DNA from: Lachnospiraceae bacterium UBA1755 | Lineage (GTDB): Bacteria > Bacillota > Clostridia > Lachnospirales > Lachnospiraceae | Direction of reading: 5' to 3' | NCBI GenBank assembly: GCA_002314805.1 | Contig: DCHJ01000013.1 | Coordinates: forward strand, 22,471-29,921 | DNA length: 7,451 nt | Shown: piece by piece, positions 5,152-7,451 of the stretch | How positions within the stretch are numbered: the first letter of the stretch is position 1 | Layout of the letters: each line of letters starts with the position of its first letter | Position numbers and translations under genes: made by a program | Notes under the pieces: model-generated | Database searches by the model: none | Told to the model about the DNA's origin: nothing | What the model saw: the letters and a program-made list of their open reading frames with translations, nothing else

Positions 5152-6690
5152 TTATCTGCCCTTTCCTGACTGAATAATTGCAGCCATAATGTTTTCCTGC
5201 GTTGCCTGATCCGACGGCATCTCTGCTACAAATCTTCCCTCGTTCATAACATAGATCCTGTCGCTCATTCCGATCACTTCCGGAAGCTCGGATGAGATCA
5301 TCACTACCGATTTTCCTTCCTTTACAAGATCATTGATGATACAGTAGATCTCATACTTTGCTCCGACATCGATACCTCTTGTCGGCTCATCAAGGATCAG
5401 GATATCAGGATTGGCAAACATCCACTTTGCAAGGAGCACCTTCTGCATATTGCCGCCTGAAAGATTGCCGACATTCTGCTCGACAGTCGGTGTCTTTGTC
5501 CGCAGCTTCTCTTTATACTCTACAGCAGCAGCATACTCCTTATCAGCATCAATGACATTGTTTGTGGAAACATCCTTCATATTTGCAAGAGTAGTATTTA
5601 TTTTGATCGAGTTGCTGAGAATAAGACCGTTGACCTTTCGTGACTCGGTAACATATGCAAGTCCTTCATTGATGGCCTCTCTTGGAGACTTAAGGACCTT
5701 CTCTCTTCCTTTAATGAACAGCTTACCCTTTATATTAGCTCCGTAAGACTGTCCGAAAATACTCATTGAAAGCTCTGTCCTGCCTGCACCCATGAGTCCG
5801 TAGATTCCTACTACCTCACCACTCTTGACATTGAAGTTGACGTGATCGACAACCTTACGTCCTGCGTAGATCGGATGCTCCACTGACCAGTCCTTAACCT
5901 CCAGACTGATATCTCCTACAGTCACATCATGTCTCTTCGGGAACCGGTCTGTGATCTCACGGCCTACCATGCCCTTGATGATATGTGCTTCATCGATCAC
6001 ATCCTTTTTGCAATCCATTCCGCCTACTGTAGAACCGTCACGGATAATGGTGATCTTATCCGCAACATAAACGACCTCATTTAATTTATGAGTAATAATT
6101 ATCATTGTCATGCCCTGCTTCTTGAACTCAAGCATGAGATCCAGCAGTGCCTTTGAGTCCTCTTCATTAAGGGATGAAGTCGGCTCATCCAGAATCAACA
6201 GCCTGGCCTGCTTTGCAAGTGCTTTTGCAATTTCAACCAGCTGCTGCTTACCTGTTCCGATGTCTTTGATCAATGTATGGGAAGAATCGGTAAGACCAAC
6301 CATCTTCAGATACTTATCAGCTTCCTGATATGTCTTGTTCCAGTCAACGTGGTTCTTGCTTCCCTTCTCGTTGCCCAGAAACATATTCTCACCGATCGAC
6401 ATAAGCGGAACAAGAGCAAGCTCCTGATGAATAATTACGATTCCTTTTTCCTCGGAATCCTTTATCTTAGTAAACTTACATACCTCTCCGTTATAAATGA
6501 TATCACCGGAATATGTCCCGTATGGATATACACCACTGAGAACATTCATTAATGTAGACTTTCCCGCACCGTTCTCTCCGACCAGTGCATGGATCTCACC
6601 CTCTTCGACCTGCAGATTAACATTGTCCAGGGCCTTGACGCCGGGAAATTCCTTGGTGATATTCTTCATTTCAAGAATTATTTTTCCCAC
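5152..6690 (-). CDS. mmsA: Multiple-monosaccharide ABC transporter ATP-binding protein (MmsA/GguA type)
   Basis: A 512-aa tandem ATPase that powers sugar import with the two permeases. Half 1: Walker A GENGAGKST (38-46), Q-loop HQE (88-90), signature region IGTGKQQLVEIAKAL (144-158), Walker B LLILDEPT (164-171) and H-loop histidine 201. Half 2: degenerate Walker A GLMGAGRTEL (298-307), signature LSGGNMQK (410-417), Walker B LILDEPTRG (431-439), and serine in place of the H-loop histidine (ISSELPE, 465-471). Such asymmetry, with one active and one degenerate ATP site, is normal for RbsA/MglA/XylG-type transporters. The stretches YPYGTYSG (54-61) and IIHQELALVP (86-95) resemble GguA/MmsA more than RbsA. 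The start is GTG at 6690, supported by AGGAGAGG five bases upstream. The stop lies 1 nt before permease 1. Confidence 0.95.
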   Translation of the reverse strand: MGKIILEMKNITKEFPGVKALDNVNLQVEEGEIHALVGENGAGKSTLMNVLSGVYPYGTYSGDIIYNGEVCKFTKIKDSEEKGIVIIHQELALVPLMSIGENMFLGNEKGSKNHVDWNKTYQEADKYLKMVGLTDSSHTLIKDIGTGKQQLVEIAKALAKQARLLILDEPTSSLNEEDSKALLDLMLEFKKQGMTMIIITHKLNEVVYVADKITIIRDGSTVGGMDCKKDVIDEAHIIKGMVGREITDRFPKRHDVTVGDISLEVKDWSVEHPIYAGRKVVDHVNFNVKSGEVVGIYGLMGAGRTELSMSIFGQSYGANIKGKLFIKGREKVLKSPREAINEGLAYVTESRKVNGLILSNSIKINTTLANMKDVSTNNVIDADKEYAAAVEYKEKLRTKTPTVEQNVGNLSGGNMQKVLLAKWMFANPDILILDEPTRGIDVGAKYEIYCIINDLVKEGKSVVMISSELPEVIGMSDRIYVMNEGRFVAEMPSDQATQENIMAAIIQSGKGR

Positions 6691-6696
6691 AATAGC

Positions 6697-6704
6697 CTCT
6701 CCTA
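6697..6704 (-). promoter_or_regulatory. Ribosome binding site deciding the GTG start of the ATPase gene
   Basis: AGGAGAGG, five bases before the GTG at 6690. No in-frame ATG near the family's expected N-terminus competes with it. Confidence 0.8.
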
Positions 6705-6720
6705 TCTCTAATTAGTAGAT

Positions 6721-6750
6721 GGGCACGAGAGCTATAAAGCCCCCATGCCC
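6721..6750 (-). promoter_or_regulatory. Strong intercistronic hairpin between binding-protein and ATPase genes
   Basis: In the minus-strand transcript the 30 nt fold into one uninterrupted 13-bp stem (outer end GGGCA/TGCCC, inner end GCT/AGC) with a TTAT loop; three of the pairs are G-U. No T run follows (ATCTACTAATTAG), so it is not a standard intrinsic terminator. Since G-U pairs exist only in one transcript, the structure is specific to the coding direction. It lies 27 nt after the binding-protein stop. In sugar ABC operons such hairpins commonly protect the binding-protein mRNA end or partly stop transcription, leaving less mRNA for the ATPase and permeases. Confidence 0.8.
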
Positions 6751-6776
6751 AAAAGGATTAATTCGTGTGAAACTGA

Positions 6777-7451
6777 TTACTTAAGCTGATCCTCTGTGTA
6801 GTAACCTGAATCGATAAGGATCTCCTTGTAGTTGTTAGCATCAGCAAATACCGGCTCGCAAAGGTATGAAGGAACAACAAGCTTACCATTGTCGTATGTT
6901 GTTGTATCGTTAACATCAACCTCCTGACCTGTGAGGATCTGTCCAACCATCTTTACAACCTGAGCTGCAAGAGTACGTGTGTCCTTGAATACTGACATTG
7001 ACTGCTTGCCCTTGATCATGTTCTTTGTATTCTCAATATCACAGTCCTGACCTGTTACGATCGGGTAGTTGCCCTTGTAGTTAGCTGCAAGTGCGTTTGT
7101 AACGCCCATAGCTGTTGAGTCATTTGAGCAAAGCCATGCGTCAAGGTTTGTTCCATCAGCATAGTTAGATGAAAGGATGTTCTCTGCACGTGCCTGAGCT
7201 GTATCAGTACCCCAGCCCGGAGTAGCTACTTCATCAAATGCAACCTGTCCTGACTTAACAACAAGCTTGCCTGACTCAATGTATGGCTTAAGAAGATCCA
7301 TAGCGCCGTTGTAGAAGAAGCCTGCGTTGTTGTCACCCGGGTCACCTGCTGTGATCTCAAGGTTGAACGGACCGTCAGCATTCTCAAGATCAAGCTTGTC
7401 AATGATGTACTGACCCTGAACTGTACCTACCTTGTAGTTATCAAATGTTGC
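6777..7451 (-). CDS. Sugar ABC transporter substrate-binding protein (ChvE-like), C-terminal part
   Basis: The last 224 residues of a lipoprotein-type sugar-binding protein; the frame is open to the window edge, so the start, signal peptide and promoter lie outside. An internal ATG at 7301 is not the start: the frame continues upstream with family sequence (FDNYKVGTVQGQYIIDKL and GDPGDNNAGFFYNGA). Other marks of the periplasmic-binding type I fold are WLCSNDSTAMG and TGQDCDIENTKNMIKGKQSMSVFKD (read as two adjoining blocks), which resemble ChvE and related multiple-monosaccharide binding proteins. The aspartates and asparagines in these loops are those that usually hydrogen-bond sugar hydroxyls. 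It is the first visible gene of the operon and is separated from the ATPase gene by 86 nt holding the hairpin. The exact sugar cannot be told from this fragment. Confidence 0.93.
   Translation of the reverse strand, partial: ATFDNYKVGTVQGQYIIDKLDLENADGPFNLEITAGDPGDNNAGFFYNGAMDLLKPYIESGKLVVKSGQVAFDEVATPGWGTDTAQARAENILSSNYADGTNLDAWLCSNDSTAMGVTNALAANYKGNYPIVTGQDCDIENTKNMIKGKQSMSVFKDTRTLAAQVVKMVGQILTGQEVDVNDTTTYDNGKLVVPSYLCEPVFADANNYKEILIDSGYYTEDQLK

Noticed and set aside
1..7451. CRISPR arrays, tRNA/rRNA genes, intact insertion sequences
   Set aside because: No regularly spaced repeats, no recognisable RNA gene and no transposase frame were found on reading both strands.

Overview
All credible genes in this window lie on the minus strand, so transcription runs from high to low coordinates. 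The protein families present (an MmsA/GguA-type sugar ABC transporter, an EFR1-type flavodoxin/ferredoxin fusion, a TetR regulator), purine-rich Shine-Dalgarno sites, moderate GC and short intergenic gaps suggest an anaerobic Gram-positive of the class Clostridia. Lachnospiraceae is a reasonable guess, but this is inference; there is no rRNA or other marker gene.

Region 1 (7451 down to 2808) is a sugar ABC transporter operon of the ChvE-GguA-GguB (multiple monosaccharide) type. In order it holds a substrate-binding protein cut by the window edge (6777..7451), a two-domain ATPase (5152..6690) and two different but homologous membrane permeases (3981..5150 and 2808..3968). The three downstream genes are packed with 1- and 12-nt gaps. 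An 86-nt gap after the binding-protein gene carries a strong 13-bp hairpin, which probably sets the high binding-protein to low membrane-component ratio.

Region 2 (2341..2807) has no intact gene. It carries a degraded copy of the last 26 codons of a permease, plus matching 3' flanking sequence, at an exact 175-bp offset from the live gene end. It also holds a 63-bp imperfect inverted repeat, a possible terminator, and a near-consensus promoter overlapped by a perfect 10-3-10 palindrome.

Region 3 (2340 down to 1) is a second operon transcribed from that promoter. It encodes a four-helix membrane protein with two HX13H histidine pairs and an extracytoplasmic FMN-binding domain (1672..2340), a TetR-family regulator (996..1670), a flavodoxin plus 2x[4Fe-4S] ferredoxin fusion (253..999), and the start of an unrecognised conserved protein (1..231). 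The first three are joined by a 1-nt gap and an ATGA overlap. The combination suggests a TetR-controlled route moving electrons from a cytosolic flavin/iron-sulfur protein through two membrane hemes to an outward-facing covalent flavin. The parts are seen in the sequence; the coupling is inferred.
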